The position numbers and the translations under genes were made by a program. Under the pieces are notes generated by a model. The model searched no databases. It was not told the DNA's origin and saw nothing but the letters and a program-made list of their open reading frames with translations. A stretch of 64,000 bases of DNA. Origin: Chlorocebus sabaeus (Eukaryota > Chordata > Mammalia > Primates > Cercopithecidae). Below, piece by piece: positions 42,050 to 53,027 of this stretch; position 1 is the first letter of the stretch; the number at the start of each line of letters is the position of its first letter. The DNA is taken from NCBI RefSeq assembly GCF_047675955.1, contig NC_132930.1:45819832-45883831 (forward strand), in the 5' to 3' direction.

Positions 42050-42553
42050 CACAGAAGGCAGACTTAGGATGGCTCCCATGATCCTGTCTCCTGCTGTCCA
42101 TGCCCATGAATGTGGGTGAGACCTGCGGCTCGCCACTGATAAAGGATGGCAAAGCAGATGGCAATATCCATGGGCACCTGCCATCCCATGAGATGCCATC
42201 TGGTTAGCACATGCCATAGGGACCCTCCTCTCTGACTTGATGGTCTCCATGGCCTCACTGAGGAGGTCCAGTGACAGCAACTGCGGGAGGCCTCCAGGAG
42301 CCAATGGGCAGCTGGAACCTCCAGACTTACAGCTGTGAGGAGCAGATTCTGCAACAACCTGAGAAGCTTGGGAAGCTGATTCTTCCCCAGTTGAGCCTCT
42401 GATGAAAATGCAGCCTGGCCAGCACCTGTCTGCAGCCTGGGGAGACCCCAGTGCAGAGAACCTGGTAAAACAGGGAGGCAGTGAATGTGTGTGGTTCTGA
42501 GCCACTACATTCATAGTGGCTTGTTACACAGCAGGAAGCTGACACACCGGGCT
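42050..42553 (+). mobile_element. Old MaLR/ERVL-like solo LTR
   Basis: GATGGCAAAGCAGATGGCAATATCC, GAGGCCTCCAGGAGCCAATGGG, GAGAAGCTTGGGAAGCTGATTCTTCCCCAGTTGAGCC, then GTGTGTGGTTCTGAGCCACTACATTCATAGTGGCTTGTTACACAGCAGG. The last segment is the standard LTR ending TGTTGTTTTAAGCCACTAAGTTTGTGGTAATTTGTTAC. A 254-codon minus-strand frame across it is chance. Confidence 0.75.
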
Positions 42554-43284
42554 CTGTTCTCAAGGGAACCTAGACTGTGACGACATCCGGCCCCTCTGAT
42601 CCCACACTTCATCTCCAGGAAGCCCATAACCTCACACATGCTTCACAGGAAAGAAAACGTGTACTCCCCTCCCAAGGAAGGAGGTGAGTGTCGTGACAAC
42701 AACGAACTGCACATGCCGGAGAGGGAAGCAGCATGGCGGCCCCTGTTTTACAGATGCGGCACTTTGGTGACTTGTCCTGAGCCAGCAGCTGACCCCAGGC
42801 ACCCGACTCCAGAGCCCAGTCCTGAGCCCAGGCCTCTCTAGCCCTTAATGTCCAGGATGTTGCCTCGTGCCCCTACCTACCCCAGGCTTAATGTGGGGGA
42901 CACTGCCTCACGCCTTTCCCCATCCTGGTTGGGAGTTTGGGCCCACAGGCACTGTCCTTGACCACACCCCCTCCGGTTGTCACTAAGAAGTTTGGGGTAA
43001 CTGATCTGTCACTGACTGGTGCCCTGTTCCTACACTGGGGAGGCCTGCCTCTCCATCCTTATCCATGCCCCCTCAAGACTGTAGAACCAAGAGAACCTCA
43101 GGGGCCTTCCCTGGTGGAACCTGGATATAGTGATGGAGGAGGTATTGTGCTGAGTGCTGGGATGGGCACTGGGCCTAATGGGAGGTGCCATGGAGCGGGT
43201 GATGCAGGTAATGCCAGGCCATGGTTACGATGGGGGTAAGTCACAGGAATGCAGAACAGAGGGGCACCACCCAGGAAGGGCCAG
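42554..43284. other. Unassigned unique sequence
   Basis: GC-rich; nothing recognised. Confidence 0.45.
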
Positions 43285-43735
43285 GAGGTGGGTGGGATCA
43301 GCAGGAGTCAAAGCAACACTGTGGCAGGGCTTGGGGGAGTGTGGCCAGCAGGGATCAAAGCAACACTGTGGGAGGGGGCATGGTCAGCAGAGATCAAAGC
43401 AACACCATGGGAGGCGGAGCCTGGAGGGAGGCGTGGTCAGCAGGGATCAAAGCAACACTGTGGGAGGGGGCATGGTCAGCAGGGATCAAAGCAACACCAT
43501 GGGAGGCGGAGCCTGGGGGGAGGCGTGGTCAGCAGAGATCAAAGCAACACTGTGGGAGGGAGCATGGTCAGCAGGGATCAAGGCAACACTGTGGGAGGCG
43601 GAGCCTGGGAGGGGGCGTGGTCAGCAGCGATCAAAGCAACACTGTGGGAGGTGGGTCTAAGAGGTGGGCGGGGTCAACATGGATCAAAGCTACACCGCAG
43701 GAGGCGGGGTTAGGAGGTGGGCGGGGTCAGTGGCC
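43285..43735 (+). repeat. Higher-order minisatellite, alternating 39- and 53-bp units
   Basis: GATCAAAGC (GATCAAGGC once) starts at 43353, 43392, 43445, 43484, 43537, 43576, 43629 and 43682, giving spacings 39, 53, 39, 53, 39, 53, 53. The 53-bp form equals the 39-bp form plus a GCGGAGCCTGGGAG-type insert, so the array has a 92-bp super-unit. GGGGGCGTGGTC and GGGCGGGGTC segments are GC-box-like. Both edges are degenerate. Confidence 0.95.
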
Positions 43736-44364
43736 CTGGATTGGGCACGTGTGGTGGTGGGAGTGCTGGAACCCACTCACTGACACAGGCCGGTGAAAAT
43801 GGAGAAGTCAGAGCTCAGCAAAGTTAGAGCTGAGATGGGGGCGTAGACATTAATATGCTCTTAAAATAAGAACGCCCCGAAGAGGGGACTCATCAGCTGC
43901 CTCCTTCCAGATGTCAAAGCCTGGTTATTTTTAAGGCAACACCATCAAAGCAGAGCGTGCTGGAGCCGTGGGGAGGCGGCTGTCGCTCAGCAGCAAGGGG
44001 CTCAGGGAGGTTGGGGGGAAACGGTGCTGCCCAGGAGATGCCCTCAGGGCTGTGCCCACCGCTGTCCGGCCACCTGGAGGGCTGGGGGGCACCCAGGCTG
44101 GGAGTCCCAAGCCCCCATTTCCAGGCCAGCTCCATGCTAGGCAGCCTGGACCGGGTCGCCTGACCCTGCCTGCCTGCACTTCCTCCTCCAAAACCGCCAG
44201 GCTCTTCTCACCCTGGGGCCATACTGGGCCATCGTGAAAACAGCAGCAGCAATTGTGTGTCCACTAGGAGCAGTCCGCTAGGAGCAGGGCTCTGCACCCA
44301 GCGTGTTGCAATGTTCTTTCAAGTCTCACAGCAGCATGGGAGGGAGGTACGGAGCCATTCTGCA
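43736..44364. other. Unassigned unique sequence with muscle-type motifs
   Basis: CAGCTG E-box at 43894-43899 and TTATTTTTAA (43925-43934), which fits the MEF2 consensus YTAWWWWTAR. The rest is GC-rich without recognised elements. Confidence 0.35.
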
Positions 44365-44455
44365 CCGTGGTTTCCTCGTCTGGAAAGGGGAACAGTGACA
44401 GTTCCTTCCTTGGAGGGTGGTGGTGAGGGTTAAATAGGCAGCATGCACACGGGGG
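44365..44455 (+). mobile_element. MIR SINE fragment
   Basis: GTTTCCTCGTCTGGAAAGGGGAACAGTGACAGTTCCTTCCTTGG then GAGGGTTAAATAGGCAGC follows the MIR plus-strand core. Confidence 0.75.
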
Positions 44456-44504
44456 TACTCAGAACCCCAACAGGTGCAGCGGCGGCAGTGCTGGGCAGAC
44501 ACTG

Positions 44505-44620
44505 CTGTTCTTAGTGATTATCGCTTCCTTTTGCATGTGAAAAAACAAGGCTCAGAGAGGCTGAGCTGCCTGCCCAAGGCCACACAGCTGGGTTTCATCT
44601 GGAGGCTGATTCGGGGCTGG
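44505..44620 (-). mobile_element. MIR SINE fragment
   Basis: GAAAAAACAAGGCTCAGAGAGGCTGAGCTGCCTGCCCAAGGCCACACAGCTGG is a clear minus-strand MIR core, head-to-head with the fragment 50 bp to its left. Confidence 0.85.
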
Positions 44621-45320
44621 CACCCCCATAACCACTGCTGCGGTGCCAGTAGAGTGACAGGGGATGAGTCTCTGTAGCAAGTGTCTTCCAGCTCAGCCTG
44701 TGTTTGGGGGTAGCATCTCTTCTGAGTGTTGGAAGCTGCAGGTTTGGGATAAGTTGGGGCCTTGCTCAGTGTCCCTGGCTGTGAGATCCCTGTTCCTGTG
44801 GGGCCCCACCAGGAACAAAGTCGGTGGACAGGTAGATGTGACAGTGTCTGGCCTGGTGGCACCCGGTGGGGCCAGGTCCCCTCCCGGTGTGGAGCCTGCC
44901 AGCCAGGCTCTGGCCAGTCCGGTCCCCAGGAGGCCCAGGAGGCCCGCTTCTTGCTTCGTCCCTCTGGTTTTGAAAATCGCCTTCTCTAGGGCCGCCTGCT
45001 GCTCCCCAGGCAGGTCTTGGGCTGCAGGTGGCATCGTCAGCGGCTTGTGTCTGGGGCCTCATGGGGGCACCCTGGCGCTAGTTCAGGGGCAAATTTCTGT
45101 GACTTTTGAGTTTCGCTGACTACACACCCTGTCCGTTCTTAGGTAGGGATTCGGAAGCACTACAGCGCACTCTCACCTCCACCTCATCCTAATAAGTCCT
45201 TGTTTAGGTACAAAGGGACACAGGGAGGAGGCTCCTGGGAACCTCACACAGACATCTGTCACCGGAAAGGGGCAGGCTGGGCTGAGGGTCGGGTGGTCTC
45301 TGGTGCAGCTGTAGCCAGCT
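44621..45320. other. Unassigned unique GC-rich sequence
   Basis: Nothing recognised; 44830-45060 is GC-rich without sustained CpG density. Confidence 0.45.
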
Positions 45321-45590
45321 GTCTCCTCTCTCTCTCTCTCCCCCCTTCCTCTCTTCCCTCCTTCCTCTCTCCCCTCCTTCCTTTCTCCCCTCTTTCCTCT
45401 CTCCCCTACTTTCCATGTCTCTCTTTCTCTTCCCTCTTTTCCTCTTCCCTCTCTCCATGTCTCTCTGTCTCTGTCTCCCTCCCTCTCTGTTCTTCTCCTC
45501 CCTCTCCCTCTCTCTTTTGTCTTTCTCTCTCCCTCACCCCTGCCTTCTCTCCATCTCTCCCTTCCTCTCCTCTCTGCTGTGCTCATCTCA
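45321..45590 (+). repeat. Polypyrimidine tract (CTCTCC/TTCCTC-rich)
   Basis: About 270 bases almost free of purines on the plus strand, the mirror situation of the polypurine tract at 17838. Includes CTTTCCTCTCTCCCC blocks repeated two to three times (about 45355-45410). Frames through it are Ser/Leu/Pro or Arg/Glu/Gly repeats. Confidence 0.93.
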
Positions 45591-47009
45591 GGAGCTGGCC
45601 TCTCTTGCCTCCTGCACACAGACTCCCCCTCCCCACAATGGGAACATGGCCACCCCTGGTGCACTCCCTGACCTCAGTGTACCCCTTCCCCTGTAGCTGG
45701 ACTGCACTTGGCAACTGGGACCTCACCTGGCCTGACCTTGGATGGAAGCCTGCGTCCCCTGCAGCAACCCCACAGACGCAGGTCACATGTTTATGCTGTG
45801 CCAGGTGGTAGGGACATTTTGATCAACAGCCACCATAAAGCCACAGGGAGGGAGGTGTGAGGAGGATATATTTAAGGGAAGAAGAGCATTTACTAGAGCA
45901 GGGGACAGGAGGAAAGGAAACGGCCGTCAGTGCTGGTACTTCTGCTTGGCCTGCAGCTGCCCCCTCGCCATGCACCTGTTTGTTTGGATGCTTCCTGGTT
46001 TTCCTGTGTGGGTGGATGGGGGGTGGGAGGGGAAGGCAGGAGGGTGCCTGAACATCCGTGATCTGGGTCAGAAGGGGACGGGCTCCAGCTGGGTTTGGAA
46101 CTCAACAAAGTCCCTAGTGGTGGCACCAATCATCACGGAGCAGCACGTTTACCCAGAACTTCTTGAGTTTTTCTCAGCAAAGGAGCAGGGAGCAGTTTCC
46201 AGGGCTCAGGAGCGTCTGGTCCTGCAACTGAGGAGCCGAGCGTCCAGCCTTCCCTATGCCCCGTCCAGGAGTCGGCGCTACATCCAGGGATAATGGGGAG
46301 CCAGAGAAGGACACTGAGGGGGCATTCACCTGTCAGGGGTGCACTGTGGAACCAACTCTTTGGCTGCTGGTGTGGAGAAGGTGCGGGGGGCAGGGGGCAG
46401 GGAGAGCCTGAGGAGCCTCGTCCCAGGCTACAGAGAAACATGGAGGCTCGCCGGGGACGTGGCTGGGAGGTGGCACTGGCCGAGGGCCTGCAGGACTCTG
46501 CGGCTGCTGAGACTGTGGGTGTGGAGGGGAGGGAGCCGAGTGGGAACGCAGTGCCAATGGCTTCAGAAGCTACTTTGTTAATAGATCCTCGAGGAGAGGA
46601 ATGATTAGAATGAGTAACTGAGCAGCAGGTGGGCGGTGGGCGGTGGGTGAGAGGGCTCACTAGTGGGAAATTCCTGGCTGCTAATCTGGCTGGAGAAGGA
46701 TCCGGAACCTTGAGTCAAAGGCTGTTGCTTTGTAGAGTTCTCGTGCCAAATCCACGAGTTCCTGGAGCCACGATCCACCTGCCAAGAGGACACACCCAGG
46801 CCACCCAGGGCCACCAGTGATCGCTGGCACGACCTTGAGTTTGGGTCCTGGGCCATTGCCTCCCAGAGCCCCCTAACCTGTAGGAGGCACATGTGTTCCC
46901 ACATCACTGGCAGCTGCAGAGTGTCTCCAGCATCCATGCCGCAGACCCAGGCCTCCCCTGGGCAGACACAGAGTCCTTCCAATCTGGCTGCGCTCCGGAA
47001 CCACATGGT
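45591..47009. other. Unassigned unique sequence, 1.4 kb
   Basis: Contains two minor G-rich repeats (GGGGGCAGGG near 46385-46402 and GGGCGGTGGGCGGTGGG near 46630-46647). No gene or repeat family recognised. Confidence 0.45.
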
Positions 47010-47130
47010 CAGATACAGGGTGCGAGGGCCCTATGGGGACAATGTAGAAGGCAGAGATGGAGGAGCCCAGAGGAGAGGTCTGGTGGGCTTCCTGGAGGAG
47101 GTGGTGTTTGCATGGAGGTAAGGAGGAGCA
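47010..47130 (-). mobile_element. L2 LINE fragment (antisense)
   Basis: GAGAGGTCTGGTGGGCTTCCTGGAGGAGGTGGTGTTTGCATGG follows antisense L2 (GGAAGGCTTCCTGGAGGAGGTGACATTTGAGCTG). 47131-47765 beyond is unassigned. Confidence 0.65.
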
Positions 47131-47765
47131 CACCTGTGGGCCTCAGTGCAGCTAGTGCACGTCCATACCACATGCATGTGTACACAGATGCACACGCCTC
47201 ACGCCTGACTTGGCTGCCTCTTACTGTAGAGGCTGAGGTACTCCTCACAGTGACGTGCCCCACGTGGACAGGCCAGTTCTCCCCCTGTCCCAAGAGCACC
47301 AAGGAGACTCAAGAGGCCTCTGGCCCAGCTGGGTCCAGGGTGAGGAAAGGCCTCCCACAGACAGCACTTGCCCTGGGAATTGTTCTCCCTCGAAGACACC
47401 GTGTGGGTGACAAGCCCTCTCTCCCCACCCACAGGCTGGTTCTGAAAACCCGAGGGTGGCGGCCCCTCCTCCCGAGCCATTTCCTTACTTCGTGTGGTGC
47501 TAACATCATTTCCAGAAGCAGTTCTAATCTCTCAGAATAGCTCCTTCTGGATGACACAGCCTCAGCCTGGCCTCCCTGAGCCCCAGGGCGAGGTGGGAGT
47601 TGCAGGTTGGCTGGATCAGGACCTGGGCCAAGACAAGAGGACCCCAGTCACAGATCCTGGACTCCCCTGTAGTGCCTGTCTCCCTGGCACCTCCTCGACC
47701 CTGCCTATCTCTCACCGGCTTTGGGGAGGCATCCAGGATGTGGACAGCTCTCTGCTCACCTGCTG

Positions 47766-48134
47766 CGGATGAGTCTGTTTTCACACTGCTATAAAGACAT
47801 ACCTGAGACTAGGTAATTTATAAAGGAAAGAGGTTTAATGGACTCACAGTTCCGTATGGTTGGGGAGGCCTCAGGAAACTTACAATCATGGCAGAAGGCA
47901 AGAGAGAAGCAAAGGCACATCTTACATGGCGGCAGGAGACAGAGAGAGAGAGTGCGTGCAAACAAGAAAATCACTCATCAGATCTTGTGAGGACTCACTA
48001 TCACAAGAAAAGCATGGGGAACCACCCCCACGACCCAATCACCTCCCACCAGGTCCCTCCCTCAACATGTGGGGATTATGGGGATTACAATTGGAGATGA
48101 GATTTGAGTGGGGACACTGAGCCAAGTCATATCA
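47766..48134 (-). mobile_element. THE1/MST MaLR solo LTR
   Basis: GAGTCTGTTTTCACACTGCTATAAAGACATACC at the left, GGTTTAATGGACTCACAGTTCC, CCACCAGGTCCCTCCCTCAAC and GTGGGGACACTGAGCCAAGTCATATCA at the right. Near full-length antisense LTR. Confidence 0.93.
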
Positions 48135-48136
48135 TG

Positions 48137-48300
48137 CTGTGTGGCCTTGGGCCCATTACTTGACCTCTCTGGGCTCCAAATCCCTGGCTCCTAAAAATGA
48201 AGAGGCCTACCTCACTGGGCTCTTGTAGGAGGAAATACGTTGACAGCTAGGTACACCCACCCCATAAATTCTGGCCCATAAGAGGTGTACAGCGAACACT
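48137..48300 (+). mobile_element. MIR SINE
   Basis: GTGTGGCCTTGGGCCCATTACTTGACCTCTCTGGGCTCC, AAAATGAAGAGGCCTACCTCACTGGGCTCTTGTAGGAGGAAATACG is the MIR plus-strand order, immediately after the LTR. Confidence 0.8.
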
Positions 48301-48384
48301 GCTGTCATCGTTCCCAACTCTGCCTCAGGCTAGGTCAGCTTTCTTTAGTGCATGCCTCGCACGAGGCTCTGTGGCTGCTCCCCA

Positions 48385-48500
48385 CACTGGAGGCCACCTA
48401 GTTCTATGGCTGCGGAAACTGAGGTACAGGCCTGTCGGTCAGGAGCAGTCAGTGTCAGGCTTGGGACCAGCAGACCTGCAGCCGGGCAGCGCCAGGCATG
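48385..48500 (-). mobile_element. MIR SINE fragment
   Basis: CTATGGCTGCGGAAACTGAGGTACAGGCC, TCAGTGTCAGGCTTGGGACC resembles minus-strand MIR text. Confidence 0.55.
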
Positions 48501-48564
48501 TGCTCTGGGCCTCAGCTGCCTCCGGGGATCCACAGATGAATGGCTGGGTCCGTGTTCTTGAGTG

Positions 48565-48621
48565 GGGAAGTCAGGCACACACACACGCATGCCATACACA
48601 TACACACACCGCCCATGCACA
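48565..48621. repeat. CA-rich degenerate microsatellite
   Basis: ACACACACACGCATGCCATACACATACACACACCGCCC: imperfect CA run with interruptions. Confidence 0.8.
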
Positions 48622-48629
48622 GGACAGGT

Positions 48630-48910
48630 GCTAGTACAGAGGTGTTTACAACGTGCTAAGAGGGCAGGAGAAGGTTTGTCACCGAGGATGGTGCTTAACT
48701 AGGTTTTGAACTTCAAGCAAATACTTTTGAGGGCAGGAAACCAAAAAGGGGGCTCCCAGAAGGGGCACAAGCTGTGCCAAGACCCAGCGGTAGGGAGCTG
48801 CCTGAGCGCGGGCATAGTGGGAACAGAACTGGGAAGGCAGGTTGGAGCCTGGGGCCGTCAGGGATCTTGATGATCCCTGTGCAGTCCATGGGGCTGGGGC
48901 ATAGGGAGGG
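48630..48910 (-). mobile_element. L2 LINE fragment (antisense), diverged
   Basis: CCCAGAAGGGGCACAAGCTGTGCCAAGACCC and AGTGGGAACAGAACTGGGAAGGCAGGTTGGAGCC parallel the antisense L2 segment with GAACAGCAAGTGCAAAGGCCC. Weak but ordered. Confidence 0.45.
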
Positions 48911-50604
48911 GTCCCGGACTCTGCTTTTGCCCAGATGGTGCTGCGGGATGGGCTTTGGGGGCAAAATTCTGCCAGGCTGGCCAGGCCTCTCAAGGAGGCA
49001 GGGGCAGTGCTGGGACCTGCTTCCTGCCACACCCTCCCCCCCGTGACAGGTCACGGGCCCTGCCTGGGCCCCTTCTTGCCTGCTCGTCCTTCCGCAGGGC
49101 TCATCCTCCCCTTCCTCCCCAGGGCTCTCTTTTGGCCACGTGAGGGCAGCGTGGAAGTGCTGGGCTCTTGTGGGGGGTGGCATTGGAGGATGACTCTCCA
49201 GCACCTTTGCCTTCGGGTGGGGTGACAGCGGGCATGCTCTCCCGTGGCTCGGAACCTAGTGCCTGCTCACGGCACACCTGCAGCGGCCCCTCCCCTTCCT
49301 GGTCTCACCGTCCCGGCTCCCTGCCCTGCCTTCTGTGGCCCTCAAACAAGCTGATTGCACTGGAACCCCAGTCTCAGGGTCTGCTTCTGGGATCCCAGCC
49401 TAACAGCCCCTCCTAGCTGATGACAGGTGCCCTGGGTGTTGGGGTCAGGGACATTGGCACAGAAGCAGGGAAGCCTGGAGAGCCAGGGAGGCCCTCGGGA
49501 CACCAAGGGGCTCTGTCTTCAGGGCCTAGCCCAGCCCTGAAGGGCTGTCTGGTCTCACTGCCTGGGTGGGTGCTTTTCTTGGGGCTGCCCCTCCTGTTAC
49601 ACCAGGACTCATGTGCTGGCTTCTCCTGGAAGCCCCTCTGATTGAATTCCCTCCACCCGGAGCTCGCCATGGGTTTGCTGTGTTTCAGCCCCGCTCCCTG
49701 GGTGGAGCCCTGCAGTCTCCCTGCCCCTTTCCTCCAGCTGGAATGGCCTTGGCCTTCACCCCTCCCCTGCTTCCTGGAGAACACAGGCTCTTCTGTCACG
49801 CCCCCGGGGCATCCTCTGCTCCTGGGGAATAGAGCAGAGAACTGCCGGCCCCTGAGCCTCTGGCTGGCCCAAGGATGGGTCCTCCCTGGCTCCCTGGCTT
49901 GACTCTTGATCTCCTTGAGGGCAGGACCAGCTGTGACCGCCCTTGACAGCTACAGGGCTGGGGCACTGCCAGGGTGCAGTCTGGGTGCTGAGACCAGGAG
50001 ATGGCACCTCCCACTTCGAGGTCACCTGTCCTTGACCAGAGGGTGAGAGTAGCCAGGGGTGGCAGGTGGGGCCGTGGGCAGGGCTCTGCTGATCCGGGGC
50101 ACATGCCACCCTTGCTTCCCCCGCTGACCGGCTCGTGTGTAGAGGTGTTGGTGGGGCAGGTCCTGAGGGGAGGAGGGAACAGGAGGATGAGATGCCCCAC
50201 CGACCGAGGCTGAGCAGAAAACCAATTAGCCACGGTCTCTTCCGGGCTCCACCCCAGGGATTAAAAAGACAAAGGCAGACGGTGTGTCCCCAGCTGTAGG
50301 AAGAAAGGCTGCCATTGTGCGACACAGCTTCAGGGACAGGGCAGCCTCTCACCAGGGCCTCTTGCCCACCTCCCTATCCCAGGCTTCCAGAATACTCTCT
50401 CTCATCCTCACCTGCACTGCGCTCCCCCACCTCTGGCCACACCTGTGGGGTGGGGGCCAGGTGCCTCAGCCCCTCCAGCTACATGCCCTGCCCCTCCCAG
50501 CCTGGTGGTCCTCCTTCAGGTCACCCCCACACATCCTTGGTTCACCTGGGCTGTCCCTGGACCTCTGGGGATGGCCCTGGGTGGCCCTTCCTGCCTACCT
50601 GTCC
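48911..50604. other. Unassigned unique GC-rich sequence, 1.7 kb
   Basis: Overlapping frames of 60-198 codons on both strands with no domains. TTGACTCTTGATCTCCTTGAGGGCAGGACC at 49899-49928 looks like a short plus-strand L2 relic. Nothing else recognised. Confidence 0.4.
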
Positions 50605-50745
50605 GATTCCCTCATAGACGGTGAGCAGGATGAGAGCAGAGACTGCCGACTGATCTCCGTGCAGCCCTTCCACGTGCCCAGTACGGGCCTGGCATCTAGC
50701 TGCATGTGGCACCCACTTGCTGAGTGTCCACGTCCACAAGCACTT
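50605..50745 (+). mobile_element. L2 LINE tail fragment
   Basis: ACGGTGAGCAGGATGAGAGCAGAGACTG through CAGTACGGGCCTGGCATCTAGC fits the plus-strand L2 order GTGAGCTCCTTGAGGGCAGGGAC ... CAGTGCCTGGCACATAG. Confidence 0.55.
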
Positions 50746-50794
50746 TCCAGTTATTAGAAGAAAGCGCAATGGAGGGTCCCACGTTAGCTTGCAG

Positions 50795-50960
50795 GGACCA
50801 TGTTTGCTGGCATGTTCTGTGTGTGCCTGTAAGTGCTGTTGGTACCTGCATGTGCACATGTTAGTATCCATGCATGGGCCGTGGGAGGCCGTGCATGCCA
50901 CACGTGTATGTGTAAGTGCTGTGGGTGCGTGTGCACATTGCACATGTACACGTGTGTGAA
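50795..50960 (+). repeat. TG-rich tract with two 70-bp near-copies
   Basis: GTGTGCCTGTAAGTGCTGTTGGTACCTGCATGTGCACATG and GTGTATGTGTAAGTGCTGTGGGTGCGTGTGCACATTGCACATG are diverged tandem copies rich in RY alternation. Confidence 0.65.
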
Positions 50961-51180
50961 CGAGTCCCATCTCAGTTTCACAGTCACAGTGCTGCAAGCT
51001 GGCACAGCCACAGCTCTGCCTCCAAATTTCCCCATCTGGGCAGAGGGCTGGGTGGCCCAAGCCCCCTGTGAGGCTGGTCCTCCACCATTGGAAAGTTCTG
51101 GGAGTCCCAGATGCCAAGCTGCTGTGTGATCCTGGTCCTGACCATCTCCCCGTGAAGTGAAGGTGACACATTAGATTACG

Positions 51181-51345
51181 GTCCTCAAAGTGTGGTCATG
51201 TGAACAGCCTCTGACAATTCCCTGGACCTGGTTCAAATGCAGACTCCTGGGCCTGTCCTGGGTCTCCTGGGTCAGAGCTTGCGGGAGCAGGGCCCTGGAA
51301 TTGGCATCTTAGCCCGTACCCTCAGGAGCATCTGTGCCTCCCAGG
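51181..51345 (+). mobile_element. MER5/MER20-like hAT-Charlie transposon
   Basis: CCTCAAAGTGTGGTCATGTG, CCCTGGACCTGGTTCAAATGCAGACTCCTGGGCC, GGTCAGAGCTTGCGGGAGCAGGGCCCTGGAATTGGCATCTTA follows the plus-strand text TCAAAGTGTGGTCCCC...AGAAATGCAAATTCTCAGGCC...CAGAAACTCTGGGGGTGGGGCCC. Diverged, most of the element retained. Confidence 0.8.
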
Positions 51346-51959
51346 GGCTGTGCTGGCTGTGCTGTGGTTTGAATCATTCTTGCTGAATCCCTGCCCACCA
51401 CGTCGTATGGAAGAAAAAGTTGTCTCCAGAGCTGGAGACTCCTCCCTGGCCTTCATTCGTTGTCCCTCGATGCCACCAACCACAAGTGCCCTCACAACTT
51501 AAGGCAGGACTCTGTGTCCTCCTGGTACAGATGAGGAGACTGAGGCCGAGGACCGAGAGGGCACGCTGGGAAAGAGCCAGGCCCACACTCAAGGCAGCCT
51601 TGCAAATGCCAAGGAGGCGGCTTTTCATGCCCTGTGGGAGAGAGCCTGCCAACTGCCACACTGATGGAACAGGCAGTCTCAGTGACAGCGAGTACCCTGT
51701 TGCTGGAGGGATTCAAGGAGGGCCTGAACCACCACCACCCATCCCAGCAGCCCTCAGTGGAATTTCAGCACTGGGTGGAAAGGCCCTTCCAAAGCCAGGA
51801 TCCTGGGCACCAAATGGACGCTGCTGGTTTGAGTTTTGATCTTGTGTCTGCTCTCCGGGAAGTGGAGTAAACTGGGATCTTGGGGAGCCAGGTGGGTTCG
51901 GCCCTGCTTCCGTGCTGGAAGCTCCGCAGTGCCTCAGCAGCTCCTCATCACACAGTCGC
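51346..51959. other. Unassigned unique sequence
   Basis: GGTACAGATGAGGAGACTGAGGC at 51525-51547 indicates a short minus-strand MIR relic; otherwise nothing recognised. Confidence 0.5.
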
Positions 51960-52055
51960 CCATTTGGGGTCTGGGGCAGGGCCCGGGAGTCTGAATTTCT
52001 AATGCATTCCATGGGGCTCCCAGGGCTGGGGAGCAGGGCCTTGGGAAACTGGGTC
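51960..52055 (-). mobile_element. MER5/MER20-like hAT fragment (antisense)
   Basis: GGGCAGGGCCCGGGAGTCTGAATTTCTAATGCATTCC matches the antisense of GTTAGAAATGCAAATTCTCGGGCCCCACC. Opposite orientation to the copy at 51181. Confidence 0.65.
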
Positions 52056-52784
52056 CTGGGGAGCCGCCGGCTTTCTCTGCCACACATTAGGCAAGAACCT
52101 CAACCTCCATTTCTCGCCCCAGGCAGTGGACAGAGCCCAGGGGGCAGAGCCCAGCGAGCTGAGCCTGGGACAGTGCTCGGTCCTCCTGCAGAGAATCTGA
52201 GCAGGCCCAGCGGCCTCGCCGGCAGGTCTGCACTCTGAACCCAGCCCCAGCCTTCCAGAACAGCCTCATGGGGTCAGCAGGGCAGCCTCCCTGCACAGCA
52301 CACAGCCTCGCCGAGGGCTGGGCCTGCAGCCAGCTTCCCAAGCAGCTCTGCCACACATTCCTCCCTGGTGGCACACTGCCCGGTGGCTCAGCTTAGCAGC
52401 ATCTTTCCAGAGCTGATGAATGGAGCTGCTGGAGATATCAGCAGGCCAGGGGTCTGGCTTCCCGGGACCCCCCAAATGGGACTAAGCCAGGCTCCAGACA
52501 ACCCGGCTGACCTTCCTCTGGAGCTTGCTGCCAAGGGACTCGTCCAGCCGGTCCCAGTGACCTCTGCTGAGCTGTGCCCAGGGCTCCCAGGTCACTGCAG
52601 GACATTCCCTGAGAGTTGCCAGGCCCCAAAGCCCAGGAGAAGTGGATGGAGGCCGGTGGCCACACAGGGTGGAGCTGCCCCGGCTCAGCTTTCCTTGATC
52701 TCAGGAGCAAGCCAGTACACGACGGCGTGGCCCGTAAGAAGGCCCCTCCCATTCTGACTTGTGCACAACCCCCCGCCACCGTGA
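52056..52784. other. Unassigned unique GC-rich sequence
   Basis: Nothing recognised. Confidence 0.45.
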
Positions 52785-52868
52785 AACACACACACACACA
52801 CAAACACACACACATACACACACACAAATACACACACACAAATACACAAACACACATACACACACACG
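52785..52868 (+). repeat. CA microsatellite with AAAT/ACAT interruptions
   Basis: ACACACACACACACAAACAC... about 84 bases of CA interrupted by AA, TA and AAAT. Probably polymorphic in length. Confidence 0.95.
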
Positions 52869-53027
52869 TGAGTCAGCTCTAGAACTGGTCAGGGAAGTTG
52901 GTGGGAAGGATGTCCAGGGGGCATTGTAGGCAGCCCCTTTGGACCCTTCCCTAAGGACATGCAGCCCAGGAGGCGGGGACACATGAGCTTCCCTGGGCAG
53001 GGGAGGGACGGGGCTCGGGGAGGGTTC

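Noticed and set aside
41750..42514. 254-codon minus-strand frame
   Set aside because: Mostly antisense to an old LTR; no homology visible.
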